A stretch of 64,000 nt of DNA, taken from assembly GCA_965250225.1 (NCBI GenBank), contig CBDFNQ010000032.1, forward strand, positions 50,416 to 114,415. Reading direction: 5' to 3'. Shown here piece by piece: positions 1-9,043 of the stretch. Below the pieces are notes generated by a model that was not told the DNA's origin, made no database searches, and worked only from the letters and a program-made list of their open reading frames with translations. Every line of letters starts with the position of its first letter. Position 1 is the first letter of the stretch. The stretch is from CBDEUK01 sp965250225 (GTDB lineage: Bacteria > Pseudomonadota > Gammaproteobacteria > Eutrophobiales > Eutrophobiaceae). The translations under genes were made by a program, and so were the position numbers.

Positions 1-258
1 TCTCCCTCTCTTGCCATAGATATTCATATCGTTATTTCACGAAATATCAAATAAAATTGTGATACAGTTCCGAAAATAGAAAGTCTAATATCAACATTAT
101 GTGACCTATATCTAGAATTAAAACATTTATAATAGAATTCTCATTATTGCTCTTTATTATTGTAGACATTAATGATCATTCAAACTTTATCCTGTTTGGA
201 GATCCTACATAATAAATATATTCACACTCAATGTATGGGCAGTTTTGAGGACTCAACA

Positions 259-2445
259 ATGACTAAATTAATAGCTCGTTTGACCCTGATGGGTCTCTTT
301 ATATTCAATATATCAGCAGCTTCAGCAGTAACTATTTATAAGTGTAAAAGTTCCAATGGTTCTGTGAGTTATAGTCAGTCGGTTTGTGGCCCTGGTGAGA
401 CTACGGTTAAATCTAAAAAATTCTCAAAATCCACAAATATTAGTGGACGATTGCAAAAACGTCTTGATAGGTTAGCAAAGAGAAAAAATTCAAAATCAAC
501 TGAAGGTTCATCTTCTGGGAGTGATAGTCCTTCAGCTTCAAGTGAAAACAATGACGGATTCGTCACAGGTAGATCATCTGATTCAGGTTTAGGAGCTGGT
601 GACATAGATGGAAGCACGGGCGGAGACAGCGGCGGCGATTCAGGTGGAGACAGCGGTGGAGATTCAGATGGAGACAGCGGTGGAGATTCAGATGGAGACA
701 GCGGTGGAGATTCAGGTGGAGACAGCGGCGGCGATTCAGGTGGAGACAGCGGTGGAGATACAGGCGGAGATACAAATCCAGCACCAGCACCAGCACCAGC
801 ACCAGCACCAGCACCAGCACCAGCACCAGCACCAGCACCAGCACCAGCACCAGCACCAGCACCAGCACCAGCACCAGCACCAGCTCCGACACCAACTACG
901 CCACCTAGTTCAGGAGGTGGTAGCCCCAATACAACGCCGACGACAACAACGACAGCAAATGGAAATCTTTATGGTCCGATTCAATTTGAGATCATCAGTT
1001 GGCCTTTGACTAAAGCTTATCCAGATACCGAATATAATATTCGTATGGGAGTGATTGGTGGACAATATCCGTATCAATATTCACTGGTTCAATCTCCTGC
1101 AGGAATGACCATAAGCAGTCATTCGGGTCAAATTAGCTGGACACCAACTTCAGCAGACGAAGGCAACAGTGTTAATGTTGAAGTTAAGGTATCTGATACT
1201 ACAGGTACAGCAATCAATCAGTCATTTTCAATAAATGTTACTCGAGCAGGATTCTATTTTGTCTCACCCAACGGTAGTGATTCTGCTGGTAATGGAAGTA
1301 TGGGCTTACCATGGAGAACCATTAACTACGCTATAAACAAGGCAGGTGTTAATGGTGTTATCTATGTCAGAGGCGGAACCTATAAAGGTGATGTCACTTT
1401 TTCTACAACAGGTGCTAACAAGTTAATTGCTTACCCTGGTGAGAATCCTATTTTAGATCTTAACCTTTCGACAATCTGGCCAGCATCCAACTATGGTTAT
1501 ATAGATGGCTTTGAAATTATCAATGCAAAGCGTTGGGGCATTTCATTCCACGGAAGCGATAACTGGATAATAAGACGAAATCATATGCATCATCTCTATG
1601 ACGATAGTGATGGTGAGAATCCATCTTTTGTTTTCTTCTGGAAAGCAGGGGGCAGTGGTCGCCACCATGAAAAAGTGATCATGCAGGATAATATTTTTCA
1701 TGATCTATTTGATCGGGGTTCAGGGATCAATGGCGATTTCTCAGCCAACCGTCATGGGGCTTCTTCAGTGATGTATGATGTTTATAAAGCCCTTTATGAA
1801 GATAATCAGGCCTATGATATTGATGGTGCCGGTGTGAATGACAAGGACAATGGGCAGCACAATACGTTTCGCGGAAATTTTCTGGTTGATGATCCAAAAA
1901 ATGAAAGAGCTGCGATTGATTTGAATAATCAGGGCCATGCATCAAATAGCGAGTTTTTATATAATGTTATTATTGGTGGAGTGATGATAGGCCGAGGTGG
2001 AGACTTGTCGAATATACTATTCAGACATAACACCGTATATGGTCAGATTATGACCCACGGGGGTCTCGCTACTGGTGCCGATGACACGATAGTTTTTATT
2101 GATAATATCATATCTTCTACCCATCCTGGTGCTACCAGCAAAGGAGTTAGTGCGGCTAACCCCTATGTTTGTTGTGATTATGCAGATGGAGTGAGTTTTG
2201 TTGGGCCTGTAGTCTACAGAGATAATAATCTTATCAATTATAATACAGCGTACGTTGCCGGTTGGGGTTGGGGTAATCAACGAACATTGAGTCAATGGCA
2301 AGCTCTGGGTTACGATCTAAACAGTATTTTTGCCGATCCTCAGTTTAACGATACAAATGCACGCGACTTCAGGCCAAAAAGTACGTCTCCTGCTTGCGGA
2401 AAAGCACTTGATGGTAGTGATATTGGTGCATTACCGTGTATATGA
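259..2445 (+). CDS. Secreted repeat-rich right-handed beta-helix protein
   Basis: Product of 728 residues, probably exported and surface-attached or released. I chose the ATG at 259 because a GAGG lies just upstream and the next residues form a clean signal peptide (MTKLIARLTLMGLFIFNISAASA); the in-frame ATG at 172 would add 29 residues that do not look like a leader. Order: DUF4124-like segment (about 24-60, VTIYKC...), charged linker, GGDS repeats (about 120-172), Ala-Pro repeats (about 173-208), a cadherin/Ig-like fold (about 239-331), then a pectate-lyase-like parallel beta-helix (about 333-714). The order resembles a wall- or matrix-spanning stalk carrying a sugar-binding or sugar-cleaving head. 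The next genes act on polysaccharide. No catalytic residues can be assigned by eye. Confidence 0.75.
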   Translation: MTKLIARLTLMGLFIFNISAASAVTIYKCKSSNGSVSYSQSVCGPGETTVKSKKFSKSTNISGRLQKRLDRLAKRKNSKSTEGSSSGSDSPSASSENNDGFVTGRSSDSGLGAGDIDGSTGGDSGGDSGGDSGGDSDGDSGGDSDGDSGGDSGGDSGGDSGGDSGGDTGGDTNPAPAPAPAPAPAPAPAPAPAPAPAPAPAPAPAPAPAPTPTTPPSSGGGSPNTTPTTTTTANGNLYGPIQFEIISWPLTKAYPDTEYNIRMGVIGGQYPYQYSLVQSPAGMTISSHSGQISWTPTSADEGNSVNVEVKVSDTTGTAINQSFSINVTRAGFYFVSPNGSDSAGNGSMGLPWRTINYAINKAGVNGVIYVRGGTYKGDVTFSTTGANKLIAYPGENPILDLNLSTIWPASNYGYIDGFEIINAKRWGISFHGSDNWIIRRNHMHHLYDDSDGENPSFVFFWKAGGSGRHHEKVIMQDNIFHDLFDRGSGINGDFSANRHGASSVMYDVYKALYEDNQAYDIDGAGVNDKDNGQHNTFRGNFLVDDPKNERAAIDLNNQGHASNSEFLYNVIIGGVMIGRGGDLSNILFRHNTVYGQIMTHGGLATGADDTIVFIDNIISSTHPGATSKGVSAANPYVCCDYADGVSFVGPVVYRDNNLINYNTAYVAGWGWGNQRTLSQWQALGYDLNSIFADPQFNDTNARDFRPKSTSPACGKALDGSDIGALPCI
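618..776 (+). repeat. In-frame GGDS/DGDS coding repeat
   Basis: Imperfect 12-base units encode GGDS or DGDS tetrapeptides, with a higher-order 24-base period caused by alternating gacagc and gattca codons. Copy number changes would stay in frame. The acidic tract would give a flexible, possibly calcium-binding linker. Confidence 0.9.
781..882 (+). repeat. 17 perfect copies of GCACCA (Ala-Pro repeat)
   Basis: Seventeen uninterrupted GCACCA hexamers encode an Ala-Pro stalk. Perfect short repeats of this length are prone to slippage; because the unit is 6 bases, slippage changes stalk length rather than frame. The repeats also keep the two other reading directions open, creating false overlapping ORFs. 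Confidence 0.95.
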
Positions 2446-2776
2446 TAACGATCCGTTTGTAGTCTTACAGGCATAGGATATTTTTGAATAAATAGAAATC
2501 TAACTGATACAGGATTATATACAGGACTAGCTTTTCAGGTTTTGTATATAATTCTGAAAGATTTTTTTAATGTCATCATCACCTGTTCATTTCTTATTTT
2601 CTAACAATACTAATCGCTCAAACTTTAAATCGAGTTGGTAATAAAATATGCTGGCTTGTTTATCTCCATTAAATATATAGTCTTGCAAAGAGCAAAAAAG
2701 ACAGGTTCAATTCAACGCCCCAATTGCTATACTAGCAGCGATTATAAATTTGACTTGAAGAGAGATAATTCTTTAA
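2446..2776. other. Intergenic stretch, one weak hairpin
   Basis: AT-rich and without a credible gene. The only structure I see is TTTCAG (2533-2538) pairing with CTGAAA (2554-2559) across a 15-base loop, followed by a T tract at 2562-2568. This is a weak candidate terminator for the beta-helix gene. Confidence 0.35.
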
Positions 2777-3934
2777 ATGGGTGGGAAGCGTAATAGCGCA
2801 TTGTTTGTGGCTAATTGGGATTCGGATGCGGGTTATGCATGGTGGTTGATGGAAAGTTTCTGGGTCTATCTGGCTAATAATTTAAATGCAGAGTTTGAAT
2901 GCCTTCTTGCCTATCCTACAGTTAGTGTCATTCCTGAAACAATAAATAATGCCCCCATCACAATTAAAAAATGGGATTTCAATAACACGTCGTTTTTTGT
3001 AGCATTATCTCATTTAAATAATTTAAGGAACAATAATGTAAAGTTAATTTACTTTACCGATAGGCCTGGTTGGCATTGGTCCTATCTATTTTTCAGGCTT
3101 GCAGGCGTCAAGAAAATCATAGTTCATGATCACACTCCCGGCACGAGAAGCTCAGTTACAGGTATAAAGCAATATTTCAAGTGGCTGGTTCATAGAATAC
3201 CATTTATTAATGCCGATGGAGTGATCGCCGTTACAGAATATGTTCAACAAAGACATATGTTTGTTAACAAAATTCCTGTTGAACGGTGTCACCTTGCACG
3301 TAATGGTATAAAAGATATCAATGATATTTCTTCTGTTGATCTGAATGCTAAATTTGGTATATCTGAATCAAGAAAAATCATTGTTATGACGGGACGGGCA
3401 AATACGTATAAAAGGATCGATTTTATTCTTTTGTGCATGAACCGACTGGTCAATGATTTTAATAGAAAGGATGTCCATTTTCTTTTTTGTGGTGACGGTC
3501 CAGAATTAAATAATTTAAAGGATATGGTAAGTAAATTTAACCTTGATCCATATGTATCAATGCCTGGAAACTGTTCTGATATACCGGGTATTTTACAATC
3601 TTGTTCTATTGCTATACATCCGTCAAAAGGGGAAGTTGGTTACTCTTTGTCAATTCTTGAATATATGCAGGCTGGTCTGGCCGTTGTTGTTCCTGATAAT
3701 CCTTCTGTGTGTGGTGCCACAATAGATGGTGTGACAGGTCTTATTTACAGGGAAAATGATGAGTTATTCGCATGTGAAATAATAAACAAGTTGCTTGATA
3801 ATTCTGAGTTAGCAAACAAGATTGGAGCTAATGCAAAAAAAGCTGTAGTAAAAAAATACAATCTTTCCTTAACACATTCACAATTATTGAAATCTGTACA
3901 GAAGGTATGTGGCCTGTCTGAGTCCAGTATCTAA
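2777..3934 (+). CDS. Glycosyltransferase, GT4-like (GT-B fold)
   Basis: 385-residue cytoplasmic glycosyltransferase likely transferring a sugar from a nucleotide donor onto a surface glycan. The C-terminal half carries the family-4 pattern: a strand with MTGRANTYKRIDF, then the donor-binding HPSKGEVGYSLSILEYMQAG region near residue 280, and a VTGLIY turn. In the usual E-x7-E motif the first Glu aligns with Val here, with Glu displaced one residue earlier; the second Glu is present. It runs tail-to-tail with the deacetylase on the other strand, the two ends overlapping by 4 bases. Donor and acceptor are unknown. Confidence 0.75.
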   Translation: MGGKRNSALFVANWDSDAGYAWWLMESFWVYLANNLNAEFECLLAYPTVSVIPETINNAPITIKKWDFNNTSFFVALSHLNNLRNNNVKLIYFTDRPGWHWSYLFFRLAGVKKIIVHDHTPGTRSSVTGIKQYFKWLVHRIPFINADGVIAVTEYVQQRHMFVNKIPVERCHLARNGIKDINDISSVDLNAKFGISESRKIIVMTGRANTYKRIDFILLCMNRLVNDFNRKDVHFLFCGDGPELNNLKDMVSKFNLDPYVSMPGNCSDIPGILQSCSIAIHPSKGEVGYSLSILEYMQAGLAVVVPDNPSVCGATIDGVTGLIYRENDELFACEIINKLLDNSELANKIGANAKKAVVKKYNLSLTHSQLLKSVQKVCGLSESSI

Positions 3935-4950
3935 CGCCATCCAGATAGTTTCGCAAGGAAGTCTCTGCGGTTAGCACTAATATCCTGATGTATACCAATC
4001 CTTAATAATTGATGGTTATTTTGTTTGAAATTATTAATGCCATATTTTGTAGTGACTGCTGCAGAAAAATTATGACTTACGATTTGTTCAGTATACTGAG
4101 TGAAGTCTCCATTGGGATAACAGAATAAATCAACATTTTTATTGATCTGTTTTTCGATGTCAGCCTTGTTGCCAATGACTTCATCATCAATAACTTCATT
4201 GGAGATAGAATTGAGTAAGCGGATATGATGTCTGGTATGCCCACCGATATCGATAATATTAGAATCCAGCATTTCCTCAATTTCATCCCAATTTAGAAGT
4301 TGTCTGGCATTATCATCAATGTTTAATTCTTTCTCAATTGTATCTAGCCATTGTGTTAATTCTAAGTCATCATATTTTTTAGCGGTGGCAATAATACTAG
4401 AGGTGTCAGAAAAATCAGTTTTAGTGAAGTCAATATTCAGTTTATTTCTAAGCATGTCAAGCGTTGGTGAATTGATATTTGCATCTGATAAATATGGAAC
4501 AAGCATGGCAATTCGGTTTGGCCAAAATATTTTTTGAGTCCCAATAAATTTATTCACGATAAAAATCGTTGCAGGTATATTCAGGTCTTTTAATACTGGG
4601 TAAGCATATTGATAATTATCCTGCCATCCATCATCAAAAGTAATGGCAAATGATTTTCCTGTTGGCTCACCTTCGTAGTTTTTATTGGTTACCCAGTCTT
4701 TTAGCTTGGTTGGTTTCATAAGCTCACATAACCATTTAAGATGACATTTGAAAGTTTCCGGAGTGACATACATTCCGGGTTCTTCGTTAAATTCATTAGC
4801 AGTTTTTTCAGGTAAAATTCGGTGATACATCAGTATCCATAATTTTCCAGTATCATTGCTACGAGTATGTTGACCATACTTTGCTGCTAGATGATTGAAT
4901 ATAGATTTTGCATATCTTTTTAGCATGATAAACGGATTTATAATATTCAA
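3931..4950 (-). CDS. Polysaccharide deacetylase (NodB homology domain)
   Basis: 339-residue protein of carbohydrate esterase family 4, expected to remove acetyl groups from N-acetylated sugars of a surface polysaccharide. The sequence shows LMYHRILP at the N-terminal strand, the metal-binding TFDDGWQDN motif (Asp-Asp) near residue 105, and GGHTRHH, which supplies the two metal-binding histidines. Its N-terminus has no clear signal peptide, so it may act on lipid-linked intermediates at the inner membrane. It lies 4 bases downstream of the acyltransferase and is probably cotranscribed with it. It resembles the deacetylases that accompany exopolysaccharide GT4 enzymes. Confidence 0.85.
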   Translation of the reverse strand: MNIINPFIMLKRYAKSIFNHLAAKYGQHTRSNDTGKLWILMYHRILPEKTANEFNEEPGMYVTPETFKCHLKWLCELMKPTKLKDWVTNKNYEGEPTGKSFAITFDDGWQDNYQYAYPVLKDLNIPATIFIVNKFIGTQKIFWPNRIAMLVPYLSDANINSPTLDMLRNKLNIDFTKTDFSDTSSIIATAKKYDDLELTQWLDTIEKELNIDDNARQLLNWDEIEEMLDSNIIDIGGHTRHHIRLLNSISNEVIDDEVIGNKADIEKQINKNVDLFCYPNGDFTQYTEQIVSHNFSAAVTTKYGINNFKQNNHQLLRIGIHQDISANRRDFLAKLSGWR

Positions 4951-4954
4951 TATT

Positions 4955-6037
4955 CTATTTAAAAGGGCTTAACGGATGTTTTTTCAATAATAAACTCGGA
5001 TATTCAATTAGTTTCCAGGATATTATGGCGATGATTATTGTCGAAGCCAGAGCTATCATTGCGTGGGAAAAGGTATTGGCCCATAAATTATATAGCATAT
5101 AATTGATAATAGGAGTGTGATAAATATATACGCCATAGGAAATATCATTTCTTCTTAGTAGGGTGTTACTAAGATTTTCATAAGAATAGGCAAAAGTAAA
5201 AATGACAGTTATCATTAGTATAAAAATAAAAGGGTTTACATTATTGCCAAAACTCATTCCTTCAATTTCAAGTGACGGAATTGCTATCAAACAATATACG
5301 GGCAACAGGTATAATAATTTCCCTGATAAAATTCGGTGAAAAAAATCAAAATTTTTCTGGAATATTACACCGAGAATAAACATATAAAAATAGGGTATAA
5401 ACGAATATTTAACCAGTTTATACGGAATGCCGTCACCGTATTCTGCCGGTATGTAAGTAAATGCTCGATTAAGTAAAAAGAAAAAAATTAGAATGAAAAT
5501 GAGTTTTAATGTTGATTTATTTTTTGACTCAAGGTTAAACAGAACATACATAATAGGCAGCAATATATAAAACTCGATCTCTACGGTAATTGTCCAGAGA
5601 GCGCCATTTAACACTCCATCTCCATAGGCACGTAAAAAATCAGGGTTGTAGGATTGTAAAATTGTGATCTTTGACAAAAATAAAAACACCAGCTCCATGA
5701 TGCTTACATCAACCGTTGTTAGATAACCACTTATTGCTACCAGGGCAATTGAAATTGCAACACAAACAGTCAATCCCGGGAATAGTCTCAGAAAACGATT
5801 TAGAAAATATTCACTGGTCTTTGAATTGTTTTCGTACGAGCGGCTGATTAAAAAACCACTAACAAAGAAAAATATAGGCACACCAGGAAAAATACTTAAT
5901 ATATGATGGAACTCGGCTGTCAATCCGGTCAGTTCGACATCCATTTCACGGATTACATGATGATAAACAACCTGTGTTGCGGCCAGCAACCGAATTAGAT
6001 CAAAATTGTTAATAGCGAAAATTTTCTTTTCGTTCAT
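4955..6037 (-). CDS. Acyltransferase family 3 (OafA/YrhL-like) membrane protein
   Basis: 360-residue integral membrane protein with about ten hydrophobic segments, expected to move acyl groups (often acetyl) onto lipopolysaccharide, exopolysaccharide or peptidoglycan sugars. The N-terminal FDLIRLLAATQVVYHH stretch is the family hallmark with its catalytic-type histidine; VSGFLISRSYE and the FLNRFLRLFPG segment follow as expected. Its start is 8 bases after the end of xseA, so it may be read partly from the xseA promoter. The neighbouring deacetylase and glycosyltransferase support a role in decorating a surface glycan. Confidence 0.85.
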   Translation of the reverse strand: MNEKKIFAINNFDLIRLLAATQVVYHHVIREMDVELTGLTAEFHHILSIFPGVPIFFFVSGFLISRSYENNSKTSEYFLNRFLRLFPGLTVCVAISIALVAISGYLTTVDVSIMELVFLFLSKITILQSYNPDFLRAYGDGVLNGALWTITVEIEFYILLPIMYVLFNLESKNKSTLKLIFILIFFFLLNRAFTYIPAEYGDGIPYKLVKYSFIPYFYMFILGVIFQKNFDFFHRILSGKLLYLLPVYCLIAIPSLEIEGMSFGNNVNPFIFILMITVIFTFAYSYENLSNTLLRRNDISYGVYIYHTPIINYMLYNLWANTFSHAMIALASTIIIAIISWKLIEYPSLLLKKHPLSPFK

Positions 6038-6045
6038 AAGTATTA

Positions 6046-7407
6046 TTATTTTTTATTTGTTGATTTTTCTTTTGTATTACGAATCTCAGCATTGGCCCTG
6101 CCATGAGAAAAAATGATTTCTACCATATCTCCCATTGCGAGTTGCTGAGCCTTTTGAATAACGGTGCCTTCAGTATCTTTTACGATTGAATAGCCTCTGG
6201 CTAAAATTGATAATGGATTTACCATTTCCAATGATCGACTCAAAAATAACAGTGTTTCTTTTAGTTGCAATTGTTTTTGTTGATGTATAGTGATCAATTG
6301 TTTAGATAATGTATTAATCAGTTGCTTGCGTGATTGTAACATGTTGAGTGGATTATAATGAGTCAGTGAAACGGTCATTTGTTTCAGTTGAGAAACTTGT
6401 TTGTAGATGGTAAGTCTTGTTTCGTTCTCGATGCGAGAATGTAAATTATTTAACCGTAATTGTAAGTTGGTCAATTTCTCAGTGCGGGAAAAAACCTTCT
6501 CTCGAAAATACTCCAGCTTCATTGTTAATTCATATAGCTGATCAACAATCAATTTTTCTAATCTTGACTCTGTCTGTTGAAGTGATTGTTTGAGCACGAA
6601 ATTATCGGGACAAACAAGCTCTGCTGCAGCCGATGGAGTAGCAGCACGCACATCAGCGACAAAGTCTACTATGGTAAAATCTATTTCATGGCCGATGCCG
6701 GAGACAAACGGAATGGGGCAGGCGTGAATAGCCCTTGCCAGTGCTTCATCATTAAAAGCCCACAGGTCTTCAATTGAGCCGCCACCCCGGGCGACAATAA
6801 TGACATCCACTTCATTGCGTTGAATGGTTTTATTGAGCATCTTGAGGATTTCGGCGGCTGCGTTCTCACCCTGAACAGGAACCGGATAAATGATGATACC
6901 AGTCAGTGGGAAACGCCGGTTTAACACCGATAAAATATCACGGATTGCAGCACCTGTGGCAGAGGTGATGATGCCAATGTTTTGTGGATATTCGGGCAGT
7001 GATTTTTTGTGTTCCTCTGAAAACAAACCTTCTTTGAACAACTTTTGCTTTAATTCTTCAAATGCACGTTGCAGGGCACCTTCTCCGGCCAGTTCCATGT
7101 GTTCAACAATTAATTGAAATTCGCCACGCCCTTCGTAAAGACCGACACTTACCTGTAAAAGAACCTCGGTTCCGTTTTCAGGTGCAAATTTCAATAAACG
7201 GTTTCTGCCGCGAAACATCGCACACCTCACCTGGGAATTCGGGTCTTTCAGGGAAAAGTACATGTGACCAGAGGCGGGCTGGGCCAGGTTGGAAATTTCG
7301 CCTTTCACCCACAAAGTTGGAAAACTGCCTTCCAGAACGGCTTTTACCTCGCGGTTCAAGCGAGTAACACTGTAGATATCAATGTTTTTATTATCAGAAA
7401 CAGTCAT
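6046..7407 (-). CDS. xseA: Exodeoxyribonuclease VII large subunit
   Basis: 453 residues, full family length. Catalytic and DNA-binding subunit of exonuclease VII, which with XseB degrades single-stranded DNA to oligonucleotides in repair. The OB-fold N-terminus (ILWVKGEISN-type segment, here LWVKGEISNLAQPASGHMYF), the central VARGGGSIEDLWAFNDE and HEIDFTIVDFVADVRAATPSAAAE catalytic region, and a long C-terminal coiled coil are all visible. It is divergent from guaB, a common gammaproteobacterial arrangement. xseB is not in this window. Confidence 0.97.
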   Translation of the reverse strand: MTVSDNKNIDIYSVTRLNREVKAVLEGSFPTLWVKGEISNLAQPASGHMYFSLKDPNSQVRCAMFRGRNRLLKFAPENGTEVLLQVSVGLYEGRGEFQLIVEHMELAGEGALQRAFEELKQKLFKEGLFSEEHKKSLPEYPQNIGIITSATGAAIRDILSVLNRRFPLTGIIIYPVPVQGENAAAEILKMLNKTIQRNEVDVIIVARGGGSIEDLWAFNDEALARAIHACPIPFVSGIGHEIDFTIVDFVADVRAATPSAAAELVCPDNFVLKQSLQQTESRLEKLIVDQLYELTMKLEYFREKVFSRTEKLTNLQLRLNNLHSRIENETRLTIYKQVSQLKQMTVSLTHYNPLNMLQSRKQLINTLSKQLITIHQQKQLQLKETLLFLSRSLEMVNPLSILARGYSIVKDTEGTVIQKAQQLAMGDMVEIIFSHGRANAEIRNTKEKSTNKK

Positions 7408-7456
7408 TTGGTCTCATATTATATTGAAATAATAGTCAGATTTCGCGGATCGCTTA

Positions 7457-7485
7457 TTTACCATAGGGAGCTCAATCTCTATAAT
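7457..7485 (+). promoter_or_regulatory. Candidate sigma-70 promoter of guaB
   Basis: TTTACC at 7457-7462, a 17-base spacer and a perfect TATAAT at 7480-7485, about 30 bases before the guaB ATG. Spacing and position fit a housekeeping promoter for the guaBA operon. Confidence 0.65.
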
Positions 7486-7516
7486 ACCGCGCACTTTTAC
7501 CTCTGTGGACCGGATT

Positions 7517-8980
7517 ATGCGAATTTCTGACCAAGCCCTTACCTTTGATGATGTTTTGTTGGTTCCTGCTCATTCAGACGTATTACCCAAGGAAGTGGAT
7601 CTGTCCACCAAACTGACCCGAGACGTTAGCCTTAACATTCCAATTATATCGGCTGCAATGGATACCGTCACTGAGGCAGGACTAGCCATTGCCTTGGCTC
7701 AGGAAGGGGGTATCGGCATTATCCATAAAAATATGAGTGCTGTGGCCCAGGGCAAGCAAGTCCGATTAGTCAAAAAATTCGAAAGCGGTGTGATCATCGA
7801 TCCGGTTACTGTTACACCCGATACCAGCATCGAAGAAGTGCTTAGCATCACACAAAAATACAATATCTCTGGCGTTCCTGTCGTGGAAGGAGAAGCCCTT
7901 AAAGGAATCGTTACCAGCCGTGATTTACGTTTTGAAACGCAATACGATAATCCAGTGCACACGATTATGACTCAGCAGAAAGATCTGGTCACGGTCAAGG
8001 AAGGGGCAAAAGATGCGGAGATCATTGGTTTGTTGCACAAACACCGCATCGAAAAAGTTCTGATTGTAAATGATAATTTTGAATTACGCGGTTTGATCAC
8101 CGTGAAAGATATTCAAAAAGCAACGGAACATCCCAACGCTTGTAAGGATAGCTATGAACAATTACGGGTTGGTGCAGCGGTGGGTGTAGGCCCTGGTACC
8201 GATGAGCGGGTCGCGTCACTGGTGGATGCGGGTGTGGATGTCATTGTTGTCGACACAGCACATGGTCATTCAACCGGTGTGATCGACATGATCAAATGGA
8301 TCAAAAAAGAATATTCGGATATTCAGGTAATTGGTGGAAATGTCGCAACGGCCGATGGTGCTTTGGCATTGGTTGAGGCCGGTGCAGATTCGGTGAAGGT
8401 TGGCATAGGCCCAGGTTCGATTTGTACCACGCGGGTTGTTACTGGTGTCGGTGTACCCCAAATCAGCGCCATTACCAATGTGTCTGAAGCATTGAAAAAA
8501 ACTGGTGTCCCGTTTATTTCTGACGGTGGTGTGCGTTATTCGGGAGATATTGCAAAAGCCATCGCTGCGGGTGCTTATTCGGTCATGATCGGCGGCATGT
8601 TTGCTGGTACCAAAGAAGCGCCGGGCGAGGTAGAACTGTATCAAGGTCGTTCTTATAAGTCCTACCGTGGTATGGGCTCAGTTGGGGCCATGTCACAACA
8701 GCATGGGTCTTCCGATCGTTATTTCCAGGAAAGTGGAGAGATTGAAAAGCTGGTGCCTGAAGGCATAGAAGGACGTGTTCCTTATAAAGGTGCCTTGAAT
8801 AAAATTGTCTATCAATTGGTTGGAGGTGTTCGTGCTGCCATGGGATATACCGGTTGCAAGGATCTTGGTGAGATGCGTACCAAACCACAATTTGTGCGTC
8901 TGACCAATTCCGGTATCCGCGAAAGTCATGCGCATGATGTGACGATTACCAAGGAATCACCGAATTACAGTGCAAGCTAA
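7517..8980 (+). CDS. guaB: Inosine-5'-monophosphate dehydrogenase
   Basis: 487 residues from the ATG at 7517; a GTG four codons upstream is in frame but MRISDQALTFDDVLLVPAHS matches the usual N-terminus. Oxidises IMP to XMP with NAD, the committed step to GMP. The TIM barrel is interrupted by a pair of CBS domains (about 95-205), and the catalytic loop GPGSICTTRVVTGVGVPQ carries the active cysteine. Transcribed with guaA 63 bases downstream. Confidence 0.98.
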   Translation: MRISDQALTFDDVLLVPAHSDVLPKEVDLSTKLTRDVSLNIPIISAAMDTVTEAGLAIALAQEGGIGIIHKNMSAVAQGKQVRLVKKFESGVIIDPVTVTPDTSIEEVLSITQKYNISGVPVVEGEALKGIVTSRDLRFETQYDNPVHTIMTQQKDLVTVKEGAKDAEIIGLLHKHRIEKVLIVNDNFELRGLITVKDIQKATEHPNACKDSYEQLRVGAAVGVGPGTDERVASLVDAGVDVIVVDTAHGHSTGVIDMIKWIKKEYSDIQVIGGNVATADGALALVEAGADSVKVGIGPGSICTTRVVTGVGVPQISAITNVSEALKKTGVPFISDGGVRYSGDIAKAIAAGAYSVMIGGMFAGTKEAPGEVELYQGRSYKSYRGMGSVGAMSQQHGSSDRYFQESGEIEKLVPEGIEGRVPYKGALNKIVYQLVGGVRAAMGYTGCKDLGEMRTKPQFVRLTNSGIRESHAHDVTITKESPNYSAS

Positions 8981-9043
8981 TACAAGCTTTGAAAAAAATA
9001 CTATTTTCAAAGATGGTTTGGGATTGATTCTTACTGCATTTCT

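Noticed and set aside
375..929. Long open frames on the minus strand and in frame +2 across the repeats of the beta-helix gene
   Set aside because: They consist of Gly-Ala, Leu-Val, Gln-His or Ser-Pro-Pro repeats produced by reading the GGDS and GCACCA arrays in other frames; no ribosome site or signal.
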